Shown piece by piece: positions 26,796 through 35,439 of a DNA stretch of 47,408 nt. Within the stretch, counting starts at the first letter, position 1. Each line of letters begins with the position of its first letter. The position numbers and the translations under genes were made by a program. The notes beneath the pieces were generated by a model. That model worked only from the letters and a program-made list of their open reading frames with translations. It had not been told where the DNA came from and did no database searches. Source of the DNA: Bacillota bacterium (GTDB taxonomy: Bacteria; Bacillota; UBA5301); the NCBI GenBank assembly GCA_012735535.1, contig JAAYHC010000033.1, positions 1-47,408 of the forward strand. The letters are read 5' to 3'.

Positions 26796-26822
26796 AAAAC
26801 CCCCTGTTTCCAGGGGGTTTTT
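26796..26822. terminator. Bidirectional terminator between pnp and the split-Soret cytochrome gene
   Basis: AAAACCCCCTG (26796-26806) pairs perfectly with CAGGGGGTTTT (26811-26821) across TTTC. There are T residues on the right and A residues on the left, so it can end both the rightward pnp transcript and the leftward cytochrome transcript. Confidence 0.9.
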
Positions 26823-26836
26823 GTTATAACTCCAAC

Positions 26837-27622
26837 TTATTTCTTGTGAGCATTTGGATGGCATGGGGCACATTCCATTTTGGTAAGAGTATCGCTCATT
26901 CTGGTTACGTGGCAGGCACGACAGCTTTCGGTTTCGGCTGAGATTTTGTAGACTGGAGCAAAAGTCTTGTCGAAGTAGGCATTGAGGAGTTCGACGGCTC
27001 TTGCGGCGGAGTCTCCGGTAATCTTGGCGCAGCGGTCTTTGCGTTCATCGGAGTCTTCCCGTAAGCCGCTGGCATCGCACCATTTGCTAACCGAGGTGTG
27101 GCAAAGCGGATTACCGGCCACGCTTTGCACGGTTGTTGGGTACTTGGCATAGGCATCATGCTTGTAAGTCGGGAGCGCTGTTTCGGAGTACCAGCCCAGC
27201 AGTTCGCTGACCAGTGTGGAGATATCGGCGTTGGGCAGAACAAGGCCCATGGCGTACGCAGCACCGTTAGCAGCGCCACAAATTGTGCCCCAACCGCCGA
27301 TGCCGGCGCTTCCGTAACGAAATACTTCGAGCGGCAGCATGGTGTAGGGGAAACCTACTTTCTCTTGCAACTCGGTAATGATTGCGCCGGCGGCACCTTT
27401 CATACATCCACCTTGCCAGTACATCTCCCAACCTTTTTTGCGCACAACTTCGGGGTCAAGTTTGACGTACTTCCACGGTGCCGGTGGCGCGACGGTTTCG
27501 GCGGCTTGTACGTCAAGCAGACCGAAAACGCCTCCGCCTAACACCGCACCGACCGCAGCTCCAGCAGCGAAGCTACCGGTGCCAACCAGAAATTCGCGAC
27601 GAGTCAAGTTTTTTTCCATCAT
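26837..27622 (-). CDS. Split-Soret-type diheme cytochrome c, Tat-exported
   Basis: This is a 261-residue protein with a twin-arginine signal at the N terminus (LTRREFLVG, then a hydrophobic A/G-rich stretch). The middle has the C-GCAxxG-like pattern seen in split-Soret cytochromes: WQGGCMKGAAGAIITEL, PLEVFRYGSAGIGGWGTICG and NPLCHTSVSKWC. These cysteines could hold an Fe-S cluster. Two heme motifs, CRACH and CAPCH, lie near the C terminus. In Desulfovibrio the family is a periplasmic diheme iron-sulfur protein of unknown physiological role. ATG 27622 is chosen by GGAGG at 27631-27635; a further ATG follows at 27619. The gene runs opposite to its neighbours and is divergent from the korDABC cluster. 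Confidence 0.82.
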   Translation of the reverse strand: MMEKNLTRREFLVGTGSFAAGAAVGAVLGGGVFGLLDVQAAETVAPPAPWKYVKLDPEVVRKKGWEMYWQGGCMKGAAGAIITELQEKVGFPYTMLPLEVFRYGSAGIGGWGTICGAANGAAYAMGLVLPNADISTLVSELLGWYSETALPTYKHDAYAKYPTTVQSVAGNPLCHTSVSKWCDASGLREDSDERKDRCAKITGDSAARAVELLNAYFDKTFAPVYKISAETESCRACHVTRMSDTLTKMECAPCHPNAHKK

Positions 27623-27836
27623 TTCACACACCTCCAATAATTCTAACGGTACTATAATGTACGATATCATTCTTCTTGGTTATGAACTAGATTCCTCCAT
27701 GTTATTGATAAAACATTGGAATAATTGTCATTTTTTGATTTACGGCTCTGATTGGTATTCGGGCAGGGAAATGAGCTTATAGTGTGAAAAACATAAATTT
27801 TAACCTATGTGGTTGGCTGCAGATGGAGGGTAGAGG

Positions 27837-28040
27837 ATGGCGAGGATCGTAATTGATGCCGAACGATGCAAAGGCTGTCTATTGTGCTGTGCAGCCTGTC
27901 CGAAAGAAGTAATTGGTCCCGGCAAGGATATCAACAGCAAAGGCTACAATCCGGTGATCGTCGTGCTTCCGGAGGCGTGTACCGGTTGCGCCCTTTGTGC
28001 GAAGATGTGTCCTGATGTCGCGATTCGAGTCTGGAGATAG
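27837..28040 (+). CDS. korD: 2[4Fe-4S] ferredoxin-like delta subunit of a 2-oxoacid:ferredoxin oxidoreductase
   Basis: This is a 67-residue protein with two clusters of cysteines, [12 protein letters not shown] and [12 protein letters not shown]. Each supplies a [4Fe-4S] site. Immediate linkage to the alpha, beta and gamma subunits downstream identifies it as the electron-transfer delta subunit. RBS GGAGGG is upstream of ATG 27837. The gene ends in TAG 13 bases before the next start. Confidence 0.92.
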   Translation: MARIVIDAERCKGCLLCCAACPKEVIGPGKDINSKGYNPVIVVLPEACTGCALCAKMCPDVAIRVWR

Positions 28041-28053
28041 GGGAGGGATGGGC

Positions 28054-29133
28054 GTGGAACGCCGCTTGATGAAAGGCAACGAAGCAATTGGGGAAGCCGC
28101 GATTGCTGCCGGTTGTCGTTATTTTTTCGGTTATCCGATTACTCCGCAGAATGAATTGCCGGAATACATGGCCCGGCGTTTACCGGAAGTAGGCGGGGTG
28201 TACCTGCAGGCGGAGAGCGAAGTGAGCGCGATCAACATGGTTTATGGAGCCGCGGGGGCCGGGGCGCGGGTGATGACCTCATCCTCGAGCCCAGGTATCA
28301 GCCTCAAACAGGAAGGCTTATCGTATATTGCCGGTGCCGAACTACCATGTGTCGTAGTCAACATGGTGCGTGGCGGCCCGGGGTTAGGAGGTATTCAGCC
28401 GGCCCAATCAGATTATTTCCAGGCGACCAAAGGCGGAGGCCATGGAGACTACCATTTGCTCGTCTTAGCACCGGCATCGGTACAAGAGTTGGTCAACCTG
28501 GTCAGGGAAGCCTTTGACCTTGCTGATAAATATCGTAATCCGGTAATGATTCTCGGCGATGGGGTGCTTGGGCAGATGATGGAGCCGGTGACGATCGCGG
28601 ATCCGGTTCCTGTAGCATCCCTGCCGGCCAAGCCCTGGGCCACCACCGGAGCGCAAGATCGGCCGGCTAACTTAATTAATTCGCTGTACATTGACCCGCT
28701 TGAGCTTTCAGCCCATAATGCAAAACTCATTGCCAAATATGAGCGGATGGCCCGAGAGGAGTTACGCTTTGAGCGGTATTGTGCGGATGATGCGGAAATC
28801 CTCCTGGTTGCCTATGGGATTACCGCGCGCATCTGTCGAACCGTGGTCGATCTCGGACGCCAGGCAGGGTTGAAACTGGGGCTGTTCCGCCCAATCAGTT
28901 TATTTCCATTTCCTTATGCTCCGCTGGCCGATTTGATCGCAGAAGTTGGGGTAAACAAAGTTATCTGTGTCGAAATGAGTGCCGGACAATTAGTTGAAGA
29001 TGTGCGTTTGGCAGTGGAGGGGCGGGTGCCGACCGTATTGTATGGCTACCCTGGGGGAGTGGTCCCATTGCCCGCCGAAATCTTATCCCGGATCAAAGGG
29101 GAGGGGGGTGCTAACGGTGTCCGCAGGTCGTGA
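28054..29133 (+). CDS. korA: 2-oxoacid:ferredoxin oxidoreductase, alpha subunit (KorA/VorB type)
   Basis: The alpha subunit carries the pyrimidine-binding half of the TPP site and the 2-oxoacid-binding region. Motifs are [32 protein letters not shown], then [16 protein letters not shown] and [14 protein letters not shown]. The last resembles enzymes annotated as 3-methyl-2-oxobutanoate (VorB) or 2-oxoglutarate (KorA) specific; sequence alone does not separate these. GTG 28054 is preferred because GGGGAGGG at 28040-28047 is 6 bases upstream, while ATG 28048 touches it. The end overlaps korB by 17 bases. Confidence 0.92.
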   Translation: MERRLMKGNEAIGEAAIAAGCRYFFGYPITPQNELPEYMARRLPEVGGVYLQAESEVSAINMVYGAAGAGARVMTSSSSPGISLKQEGLSYIAGAELPCVVVNMVRGGPGLGGIQPAQSDYFQATKGGGHGDYHLLVLAPASVQELVNLVREAFDLADKYRNPVMILGDGVLGQMMEPVTIADPVPVASLPAKPWATTGAQDRPANLINSLYIDPLELSAHNAKLIAKYERMAREELRFERYCADDAEILLVAYGITARICRTVVDLGRQAGLKLGLFRPISLFPFPYAPLADLIAEVGVNKVICVEMSAGQLVEDVRLAVEGRVPTVLYGYPGGVVPLPAEILSRIKGEGGANGVRRS

Positions 29134-29884
29134 AAGATTAGTCGCCGGTTATCCGGAGAGCTTGACCGAGCAAGCCTTTCACTATTGTCCCGGCTGCACG
29201 CACGGGATCGCTCACCGGTTGGTCGCCGAGGCCCTTGATGCGCTTGGATTACGGGAGCGAACGATCGGTGTAGCCTCGGTCGGTTGTTCGGTTTTTGCCT
29301 ATAACTACTTTAACTGTGATATGCAGCAGGCCGCGCACGGCCGCGCTCCGGCAGTAGCTACCGGTATCAAACGTGTGTTGCCCGACGCGGTTGTTTTCAC
29401 ATATCAAGGCGACGGAGATCTGGCCAGCATTGGCACTGCCGAGATCGTACATGCGGCTGCCCGCGGCGAGAATATCACGGTCATTTTTATCAATAATACC
29501 AACTATGGGATGACCGGCGGTCAAATGGCGCCGACCACCTTAATCGGTCAGAAAACGACGACGACCCCGCTCGGCAGAGTAGCCGAAAACAACGGATATC
29601 CGATCAGAATGGCCGAGATGTTAGCGACGCTTGACGGCCCGGCCTATATTGCCAGAGTAAGCTTGCACAATGCTCAGGCGGTCGTTCAGGCCGGACGCTC
29701 CATCAAAAAAGCATTTCAAGCCCAACTTGAGCGGGCCGGCTTCAGTATGGTTGAAGTCTTATCAACCTGTCCGACGAACTGGGGGATGACGCCGGTCAAA
29801 GCATTGGAGCATTTAGAGAAGGTAGTGGCCGAATACTATCGGGTCGGGGTACTGGTAGACCGCACCAAGGAGGTGGCCGGTTAA
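29117..29884 (+). CDS. korB: 2-oxoacid:ferredoxin oxidoreductase, beta subunit
   Basis: The beta subunit binds thiamine diphosphate. The N-terminal [14 protein letters not shown] motif and the TPP motif [13 protein letters not shown] ending in [12 protein letters not shown] are intact. Length from GTG 29117 is 255 residues; GGAGGGGGG upstream supports this start over longer open frames. The stop TAA is joined to the korC ATG with no gap. Confidence 0.92.
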   Translation: MSAGRERLVAGYPESLTEQAFHYCPGCTHGIAHRLVAEALDALGLRERTIGVASVGCSVFAYNYFNCDMQQAAHGRAPAVATGIKRVLPDAVVFTYQGDGDLASIGTAEIVHAAARGENITVIFINNTNYGMTGGQMAPTTLIGQKTTTTPLGRVAENNGYPIRMAEMLATLDGPAYIARVSLHNAQAVVQAGRSIKKAFQAQLERAGFSMVEVLSTCPTNWGMTPVKALEHLEKVVAEYYRVGVLVDRTKEVAG

Positions 29885-30427
29885 ATGTTGCATGAAATAA
29901 TCTCCGCCGGGTTTGGCGGCCAGGGAGTGTTGCTTGTGGGGCAAACTTTGGCCTATGCCGGTATGCTTGAAGGTAAGGAGGTTTCGTGGTATCCATCTTA
30001 TGGGCCGGAGATGCGTGGCGGAACGGCCAACTGCACCACAGTAATCTCCACAGGGCCGATCGGGTCTCCGGTAGTTTCGAATCCCACTGCCTTAGTCGCG
30101 ATGAACCAGCCTAGTTTAGAGAAGTTTCTCCCGACGGTGAAGCCCGGGGGTGTAGTTGTTTATGACCAATCGCTGGTGAGCAGTAATCCCGCGTTGCTGA
30201 GATCGGATGTAAAAATGATCGGGGTCGAGGCGCAACAAATAGCCGCTCGGTTGGGTAACAGCAAGGTCGCCAACATTATCTTGTTAGGGGCTTTGGTAAA
30301 GGCTGCGGAACCGGTTTCGTTGACAGCCGTGCAAGAGGCTTTAAAGATGGTTTTACCGGTGCGGCGTCATAATTTGTTACCGTTGAATTATGCTGCGTTA
30401 GCGAGAGGGGCTGAGATTGTTGCTTGA
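29885..30427 (+). CDS. korC: 2-oxoacid:ferredoxin oxidoreductase, gamma subunit
   Basis: This is a 180-residue gamma subunit with the family motifs ISAGFGGQGVLLVGQTLAYA and WYPSYGPEMRGGTANCTTV. It completes a D-A-B-C set. The complex would oxidise a 2-oxoacid with CoA and reduce ferredoxin in the cytoplasm, or run in reverse for carboxylation. The end overlaps the next gene by 11 bases, so the peptidase is probably in the same operon. Confidence 0.92.
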   Translation: MLHEIISAGFGGQGVLLVGQTLAYAGMLEGKEVSWYPSYGPEMRGGTANCTTVISTGPIGSPVVSNPTALVAMNQPSLEKFLPTVKPGGVVVYDQSLVSSNPALLRSDVKMIGVEAQQIAARLGNSKVANIILLGALVKAAEPVSLTAVQEALKMVLPVRRHNLLPLNYAALARGAEIVA

Positions 30428-31523
30428 ACCGGTAGTGCAAGAGTTTATTCGCTTGGCCGAGATTGACAGCCCTCCCCGACAGGAAAGAGCTCTGGCCGAC
30501 TACTTGCTTGCGCGCTGTGCCGAATTGGGCGTGCAGCTATCCGAAGATGACGCTGGGAAAGAAATTGGCGGTAATGCCGGTAATCTCTACGGTTTCTTAC
30601 CCGGTGATGAGCGGGAACCGCTTCTCTTGTGTGCGCATATGGATACGGTCCGCTCCAATCACGGCTTAAAGGTGGTTATTGAAGACGGCAAACTCTGCAG
30701 CCAAGGGCGGCGGCATATTCTCGGCGCCGATGATAAAGTAGGCATCGCGGCTATTTTAGAGGTGTTGCGCCGGTGTCAGGAAAGCCGGCACGCTCATCCG
30801 CCGATTGAGGTTCTTTTCACTATCGCCGAAGAAACCGGTTTATTGGGAGCCAAATCAGTGGACATAACTCGACTACACAGTAAGCACGGCCTTGTTTTAG
30901 ATGCCGGCGGCCGGGTCGGTACTGTAGTCAAGCGTTCGCCGGTGCATTATGAGTTCCTTATCAAGGTTCATGGCCGGGCTGCCCATGCTGGTAATAGTCC
31001 GGAGGCCGGCATCAATGCCATCCAAATCGCCGCGCAGATTGTCGGTGCGATTAAACTCGGGCGCATTGATGAGTACACCACGGCCAATATCGGTAAAATA
31101 ACCGGGGGGGCTGCGATCAATATCGTGCCTGATTATGCTGAGCTGACCGGGGAGGTGCGCAGCCACCGGCCGGAACGCGCCACAGAGTATTTGGAGTCGC
31201 TTTCGGCTGTCGCCAAGCGGATCGCGGCTGAATACGGCGGCCGGGGTGAGGTGGAGGCTACCCAGTCTTTCCCGGCGATGCAGTTGGACGAGGGATCGCG
31301 AATAGCTGTGGCCACGCGTGATGCAGCGGCCAAGATCGGGTTGCGCTACGAGCTGGTTACCAAGGGCGGCGGCAGTGATGCGAATATCTTGAATAGCCGG
31401 GGATTAACCTGTGCCAATCTTGGGATAGGTTGTTATTTGGAACATTCCAATGAAGAGTACGTCGCGGTCGCAGACTTAGAGAAACTTGTTGAGTATCTGA
31501 TGGCTATTTGCGAGGTGTGGTAG
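30417..31523 (+). CDS. M20 family metallopeptidase, PepT-like
   Basis: This is a 368-residue zinc peptidase or amidohydrolase of the M20 clan. The first metal motif is LLLCAHMDTVRSN, followed by the bridging Asp region LGADDKVGIAAILEV and FTIAEETGLLGAKS. A dimerisation domain holds GRAAHAGNSPEAGINAI. The C-terminal His region is NLGIGCYLEHSNEEYV. It resembles the tripeptidase PepT and YqjE group. TTG 30417 starts within the end of korC. The substrate is not deducible. Confidence 0.88.
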   Translation: MLLEPVVQEFIRLAEIDSPPRQERALADYLLARCAELGVQLSEDDAGKEIGGNAGNLYGFLPGDEREPLLLCAHMDTVRSNHGLKVVIEDGKLCSQGRRHILGADDKVGIAAILEVLRRCQESRHAHPPIEVLFTIAEETGLLGAKSVDITRLHSKHGLVLDAGGRVGTVVKRSPVHYEFLIKVHGRAAHAGNSPEAGINAIQIAAQIVGAIKLGRIDEYTTANIGKITGGAAINIVPDYAELTGEVRSHRPERATEYLESLSAVAKRIAAEYGGRGEVEATQSFPAMQLDEGSRIAVATRDAAAKIGLRYELVTKGGGSDANILNSRGLTCANLGIGCYLEHSNEEYVAVADLEKLVEYLMAICEVW

Positions 31524-32654
31524 GTGCTCGAGCGCCAAATGGGCGTGGTCGCCGCTATTACCGCTCAAACGAGCCAAATCCAGGAGCTAGTTGTTCGTTT
31601 GGTGGATGGCAATGAAGTTGGGGCCGTCTGTTTTGGAGATTTGGTCGGCTGGTGTACGGTAGGTGATCGGGTGGTGCTTAATTGCACCGCCCGTTCTTTA
31701 GAGCTTGGATCAGGCGGCTGGGATTTTGTTATGGCCGTGCTTGACTCCACCGGGCAGGTCAAGCGGTCCGCCGGTCAATTCGGGCCGGGCCATCTGATGA
31801 AGTTGCGGTATACACCGGCACAGTTGGCGGTTCTGGCCTGGGATGAAGAGGCGAGCCCTGTGCGCCCGGCGGACCCAACCTCGTACGGAGACCTTGACGG
31901 TACACCGGTGGTGATTGCCGGTGTGCACAGTTTGGTAGAACCTATTGTCCGTGGTCTGGCCGTGTTGGCTCCTGGATGCAGAATTGCCTACATCCATACT
32001 GATGCAGGTTGCTTGCCGGCAGTCTGGTCCAAGGCGATTAGACGCTTGAAGGCGGAAGGCCTGGTTACCGCGGTGATTGCCAGCGGTCACTCTTTCGGTG
32101 GAGATTATGAGGCGTTGAACAATTACTCGGCTTTGGCCTGTGCCAAAGAGGTCGTCCAAGCCGACTTCATCGTGGTCTGCATGGGCCCGGGGATTCCGGG
32201 GACCGGCACCATATTTGGCAGTACCGCGATTGAAGTAGGAGAGTTGGTTAATGCGGCAGCAGCCCTGGGCGGCCGCCCGCTGGCGGTGCCCAGACTAAGT
32301 TTTGCCGAGCGTCGCCCCCGACACTATGGGATCAGCCATCACTTTATAACTGCGCTGCAAGTGGCGGCTTTTGCGCCGGCACGGATCCCGTTTCCTTTTT
32401 ATACCGAAGCCGAGCGCGCCAAATTACAGGAGTTGGCTGAGCTAGCCGGTTTTACCCGGCCTAACCGCAATGGCGTCCAACACGAGCCGGTTTTTTACGA
32501 TGTCACCGAGCTTACCGAGTGTCTGAAGCCGCACTTGGATCGCTTTAGTTCTATGGGCCGGAGCTTTGATCAGGATCCGCTGCATTTCGCGGCCGGCTTG
32601 GCGGCGGCTCAGGCTGCCTTGTCTGTAGGGCCAAAAGCGCCCGCAATTCTTTAA
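31524..32654 (+). CDS. DUF3866 family protein
   Basis: This is a 376-residue soluble protein. I recognise it as the DUF3866 family from motifs such as GPGHLMKLRYTPAQLAVLAW and IVVCMGPGIPGTGTIFGST, which look like a nucleotide- or phosphate-binding loop. No function is established for the family. GTG 31524 follows the peptidase stop directly. It probably belongs to the same transcript as korDABC. In other Firmicutes this family lies near the Nudix/spoIIM region, as here; that is a recollection. Confidence 0.8.
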   Translation: MLERQMGVVAAITAQTSQIQELVVRLVDGNEVGAVCFGDLVGWCTVGDRVVLNCTARSLELGSGGWDFVMAVLDSTGQVKRSAGQFGPGHLMKLRYTPAQLAVLAWDEEASPVRPADPTSYGDLDGTPVVIAGVHSLVEPIVRGLAVLAPGCRIAYIHTDAGCLPAVWSKAIRRLKAEGLVTAVIASGHSFGGDYEALNNYSALACAKEVVQADFIVVCMGPGIPGTGTIFGSTAIEVGELVNAAAALGGRPLAVPRLSFAERRPRHYGISHHFITALQVAAFAPARIPFPFYTEAERAKLQELAELAGFTRPNRNGVQHEPVFYDVTELTECLKPHLDRFSSMGRSFDQDPLHFAAGLAAAQAALSVGPKAPAIL

Positions 32655-32782
32655 CCGTGCCGATGAGATAAAGCCTTTGGGGATATACAAGGATCTTCAG
32701 GCGATCCACCTCCGGTCTAGAGAAGCTAGCCTTAAGATATACGTTTGAGTGGATAATTATTCCAATAAAGGGGTTGGCAATA

Positions 32783-33325
32783 GTGGATTTGACAGAACAA
32801 ACGATTCACTCCGAGGTTGTCTTTACCGGCAATCTATTGACAGTCCAGAAAAGGACGGTTATTTTACCCGACGGTCGCCGGAGCGGGAGAGAGGTTGTTC
32901 TTCATCCGGGAGCAGCGGCCGTTGTCGCTGTTGATGCGGACGGGTATTTTATTTTAGTCAGACAATACCGGACTCCGGTAGGAGCCGAGCTGTGGGAAAT
33001 TCCGGCCGGTAAGCTTGATCCGGGAGAAGACCCGTTGGCCTGTGCTAAACGGGAGTTGCGCGAGGAAACAGGTTACCACGGTGGGAACTGGGTCAAACTG
33101 ACCGCTATTTGGACAACCCCCGGTTTTACGAACGAGATCATCCATCTTTATGCTGCAACAGGGCTGACCCGCGATGATGCGGCAGCAGGCGGCGATCCCG
33201 AAGAATTCGTGACGGTTGAGCGCTTTAGCCCCGAACAAGTCAAACAAATGATTCGGAGCGGCGAGATAAATGATGCCAAATCGCTCGCCGGTTTTCTAAC
33301 CTATTGGCTAGGAGCGGAGCGATGA
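32783..33325 (+). CDS. Nudix hydrolase, ADP-ribose pyrophosphatase type
   Basis: This is a 180-residue protein with a perfect Nudix box at residues 76-98 (GKLDPGEDPLACAKRELREE, then TGY): G-x5-E-x7-R-E-L-x-E-E-x-G-Y. Upstream, VRQYRTPVGAELWEIPAG is typical of the ADP-ribose pyrophosphatase group (NudF/YqkG). GTG 32783 is chosen since AAAGGGG lies about 10 bases upstream; TTG 32774 is too close to it. The end overlaps the EndoQ gene (ATGA). The 128 bases upstream (32655-32782) hold no clear promoter or terminator. Confidence 0.9.
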   Translation: MDLTEQTIHSEVVFTGNLLTVQKRTVILPDGRRSGREVVLHPGAAAVVAVDADGYFILVRQYRTPVGAELWEIPAGKLDPGEDPLACAKRELREETGYHGGNWVKLTAIWTTPGFTNEIIHLYAATGLTRDDAAAGGDPEEFVTVERFSPEQVKQMIRSGEINDAKSLAGFLTYWLGAER

Positions 33326-34494
33326 GCGGGGTTACGTGTTATGCAGATCTACACATTCACATCGGCAGAGCGGGAGGCCGGACAGTCAAAGTCACTGCCT
33401 CCGATGATCTTACATTGCCTCGGATTATCGAGTATGTCCCGCGCCGGAAAGGATTGGCGATTCTTGGGATTGTTGATGCAGCTTCCCCCTTGGTGCAGCA
33501 GGAATTCGTGGCTTTGATCGAGGAGGGGATGCTAACCCCGGTGAAGGGCGGCGGACTGGCTGCTGCCGACTTGCTGCTCGTTCCGGCGGCCGAGATTGAG
33601 CTTCCACATAACGCCTGTGGTAGTGCTCACTATTTGGCTTATTTCCCCGGTCTGGAGGAGGTCAAAGCCTTTGCCGCCGAACTCAAGCCGTTCATGACCA
33701 ACCCCAACTTGAGCACACAACTAGTGCGGCTGACACCAGGAGAGGCTTACGACTTGGCAGCGGCTTGCGGAGGGTTTTTAATCCCCGCCCACGCCTTCAC
33801 ACCGCATAAAGGCGTTTTGGGGGCTTGTGCTGCAAATTTGGTCGAGGTTTTTGGTGAGCGCGCGCTTATCGGACTGGAATTGGGATTGAGTGCGGACACC
33901 CAGATGGCAGATACGGTTTCCGGCCTCTGCGAGTTAACCTTCCTGACCAGTTCTGATGCGCACTCGTTGGCGAAGATTGGGCGAGAATATATGCAGTTTT
34001 CGTTGCAGGAGCTGAATTTCAGCTCACTTGAAGCGGCCCTCCGCCGGCAAGGCCCAAATCGCGTGATCGCCAATTACGGTCTTGCCCCGAAGCTGGGAAA
34101 ATATCATCGGACATACTGTCCGGTTTGTAACACCATCTTTACGGATCCCCACCCGGTACTGTTCTGTCCCGGTTGTCCGCAGGATAAATTAGTTTTGGGG
34201 GTCTGGGACCGGCTCCAACAGATAGCCGACCAACCGAGCGCCTCGCCGAGCCATCGCCCGCCTTACGTTTATCAAGTTCCGCTCGAAATGTTGCCAGGGC
34301 TCGGCCCCAAGTCAATTCAGCGACTGATCGACTTGGTGGGTCCGGAAAAGTATGTTCTCAATACGGCGCCTTATGCTGAGCTTGCCCAAGCCATCGGCCG
34401 ACGTGGGGCAGAAGTGATTATCGCGGCCCGATCCGGAGCGCTGACCCTGGTGCCCGGCGGTGGCGGTAGGTATGGACGGGTCAGGCTGCATTAG
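33322..34494 (+). CDS. Endonuclease Q family protein (PHP domain, damaged-DNA nuclease)
   Basis: This is a 390-residue protein. The N-terminal PHP domain has YADLHIHIG, the metal-binding AAEIEL region, IPAHAFTPHKG and FLTSSDAHSLAKIG. A zinc ribbon follows (CPVC ... CPGC, around residues 270-295). A helix-hairpin-helix, MLPGLGPKSIQRLID, and a C-terminal tail end the protein. This is the arrangement of EndoQ, which nicks DNA 5' to deaminated bases such as uracil and hypoxanthine. It is known in some archaea and a few bacteria. Overlap with the Nudix gene suggests co-translation and a shared housekeeping role against damaged nucleotides; that is an inference. The gene ends in TAG. Confidence 0.85.
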   Translation: MSGVTCYADLHIHIGRAGGRTVKVTASDDLTLPRIIEYVPRRKGLAILGIVDAASPLVQQEFVALIEEGMLTPVKGGGLAAADLLLVPAAEIELPHNACGSAHYLAYFPGLEEVKAFAAELKPFMTNPNLSTQLVRLTPGEAYDLAAACGGFLIPAHAFTPHKGVLGACAANLVEVFGERALIGLELGLSADTQMADTVSGLCELTFLTSSDAHSLAKIGREYMQFSLQELNFSSLEAALRRQGPNRVIANYGLAPKLGKYHRTYCPVCNTIFTDPHPVLFCPGCPQDKLVLGVWDRLQQIADQPSASPSHRPPYVYQVPLEMLPGLGPKSIQRLIDLVGPEKYVLNTAPYAELAQAIGRRGAEVIIAARSGALTLVPGGGGRYGRVRLH

Positions 34495-34584
34495 CTTCTT
34501 TTTCCGTGCTACTCCGGTCTAAAGGTTTGTTTGCTGTCATAGAAATGATACGGAACAGGCCTTGATGGCTTTGGAGTGGTGCTA

Positions 34585-35226
34585 ATGCAGCGGAATCGTC
34601 TCGGTTCAGCGCTCGAGAAGTATTTTCAGAGGCGCGCAAAAATATATCTTTTAGTTACCATCATTTTCGTGATGGGCTCTCTCTTTGGCGCGTTAGCGGT
34701 GAATATTATCAGCCCTGAGCAGCAGGCCGCCTTAACCCTCCAACTGGACAGCTTTTTTGACGGCGTTAGACCGGTTTCTACCGGAGGACTGTCCATTTCG
34801 GCCGTAAAAACAATTACCTTCTCCAATATTTTGCGGGTGGTCGGGGTTATTTGGGTGCTGGGTTTATCGCTCATCGGCTCCCCTTTGATCTTGGTGGTCG
34901 TCTTTACCAGAGGATTCATTCTTGGCTTTACCATCGGGTTTATTGTCAAAAAGCTTGGGTTAAAAGGGGTTGTTATGTCGCTGGCGGCCCTCGTGCCCCA
35001 AAATCTCTTTTATATTCCGGCCATTATCATCATGGGCGTGGCGGGGGTCGCTTTTACTTTAAATTTCCTTAAGTCCTGGCGTTACCGCGATGATGGGATC
35101 TTCCCGCAGTTTCTCGGTTATACCTTGGTTGCGCTCTTTTGTACTCTGCTCATGGCGGGAGGGGTTCTTGTCGAGGGATATCTGACCCCTCACGTAATTA
35201 CCTGGTTGCAAAGGATTTGGGGCTGA
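34585..35226 (+). CDS. spoIIM: Stage II sporulation protein M
   Basis: SpoIIM is a membrane protein of the DMP complex (SpoIID-SpoIIM-SpoIIP) that drives engulfment of the forespore. The 213-residue protein has about five hydrophobic helices. The conserved PLILVVVFTRGFILGFTIGF and ALVPQNLFYIPAIII segments are present. ATG 34585 is preferred to GTG 34576, with TTGGAG just upstream. The 90 bases after the EndoQ gene show no clear promoter. It opens the sporulation block of the window. Confidence 0.92.
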   Translation: MQRNRLGSALEKYFQRRAKIYLLVTIIFVMGSLFGALAVNIISPEQQAALTLQLDSFFDGVRPVSTGGLSISAVKTITFSNILRVVGVIWVLGLSLIGSPLILVVVFTRGFILGFTIGFIVKKLGLKGVVMSLAALVPQNLFYIPAIIIMGVAGVAFTLNFLKSWRYRDDGIFPQFLGYTLVALFCTLLMAGGVLVEGYLTPHVITWLQRIWG

Positions 35227-35243
35227 GAAAGGGTGTGGAGAAG

Positions 35244-35345
35244 ATGATTGTGTTCAAGAGCATCAAAATTAACGGGAAAGCCTTTATCTGGTGGCTCGTT
35301 GCGATCATCGCCATAGTGCTTGGGTTATATTTCGGCTTGCGCTAG
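35244..35345 (+). CDS. Small single-pass membrane peptide between spoIIM and deoB
   Basis: This is a 33-residue frame, MIVFKSIKINGKAFIWWLV then IIAIVLGLYFGLR. It has a short basic N terminus, one hydrophobic helix and a basic final residue. GGAG lies only 3 bases before the ATG, so the exact start is uncertain; a GTG at 35235 is also in frame. In many Firmicutes xerD occupies the place between spoIIM and deoB; here only this peptide does. I do not recognise the family. Confidence 0.5.
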   Translation: MIVFKSIKINGKAFIWWLVAIIAIVLGLYFGLR

Positions 35346-35439
35346 GAACAATTGCCATAGTTCAGCACAAATGCTAATTTATTAATAAGTAATGGCGCAC
35401 AATGTACTAGAGTCGGCGACGAGGGCAGGAGGCTGAGAT

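Noticed and set aside
35352-35380. SigA promoter before deoB (TTGCCA, 17 bases, TAATTT)
   Set aside because: The -10 matches only three of six consensus positions, so it is mentioned in the deoB entry but not called.
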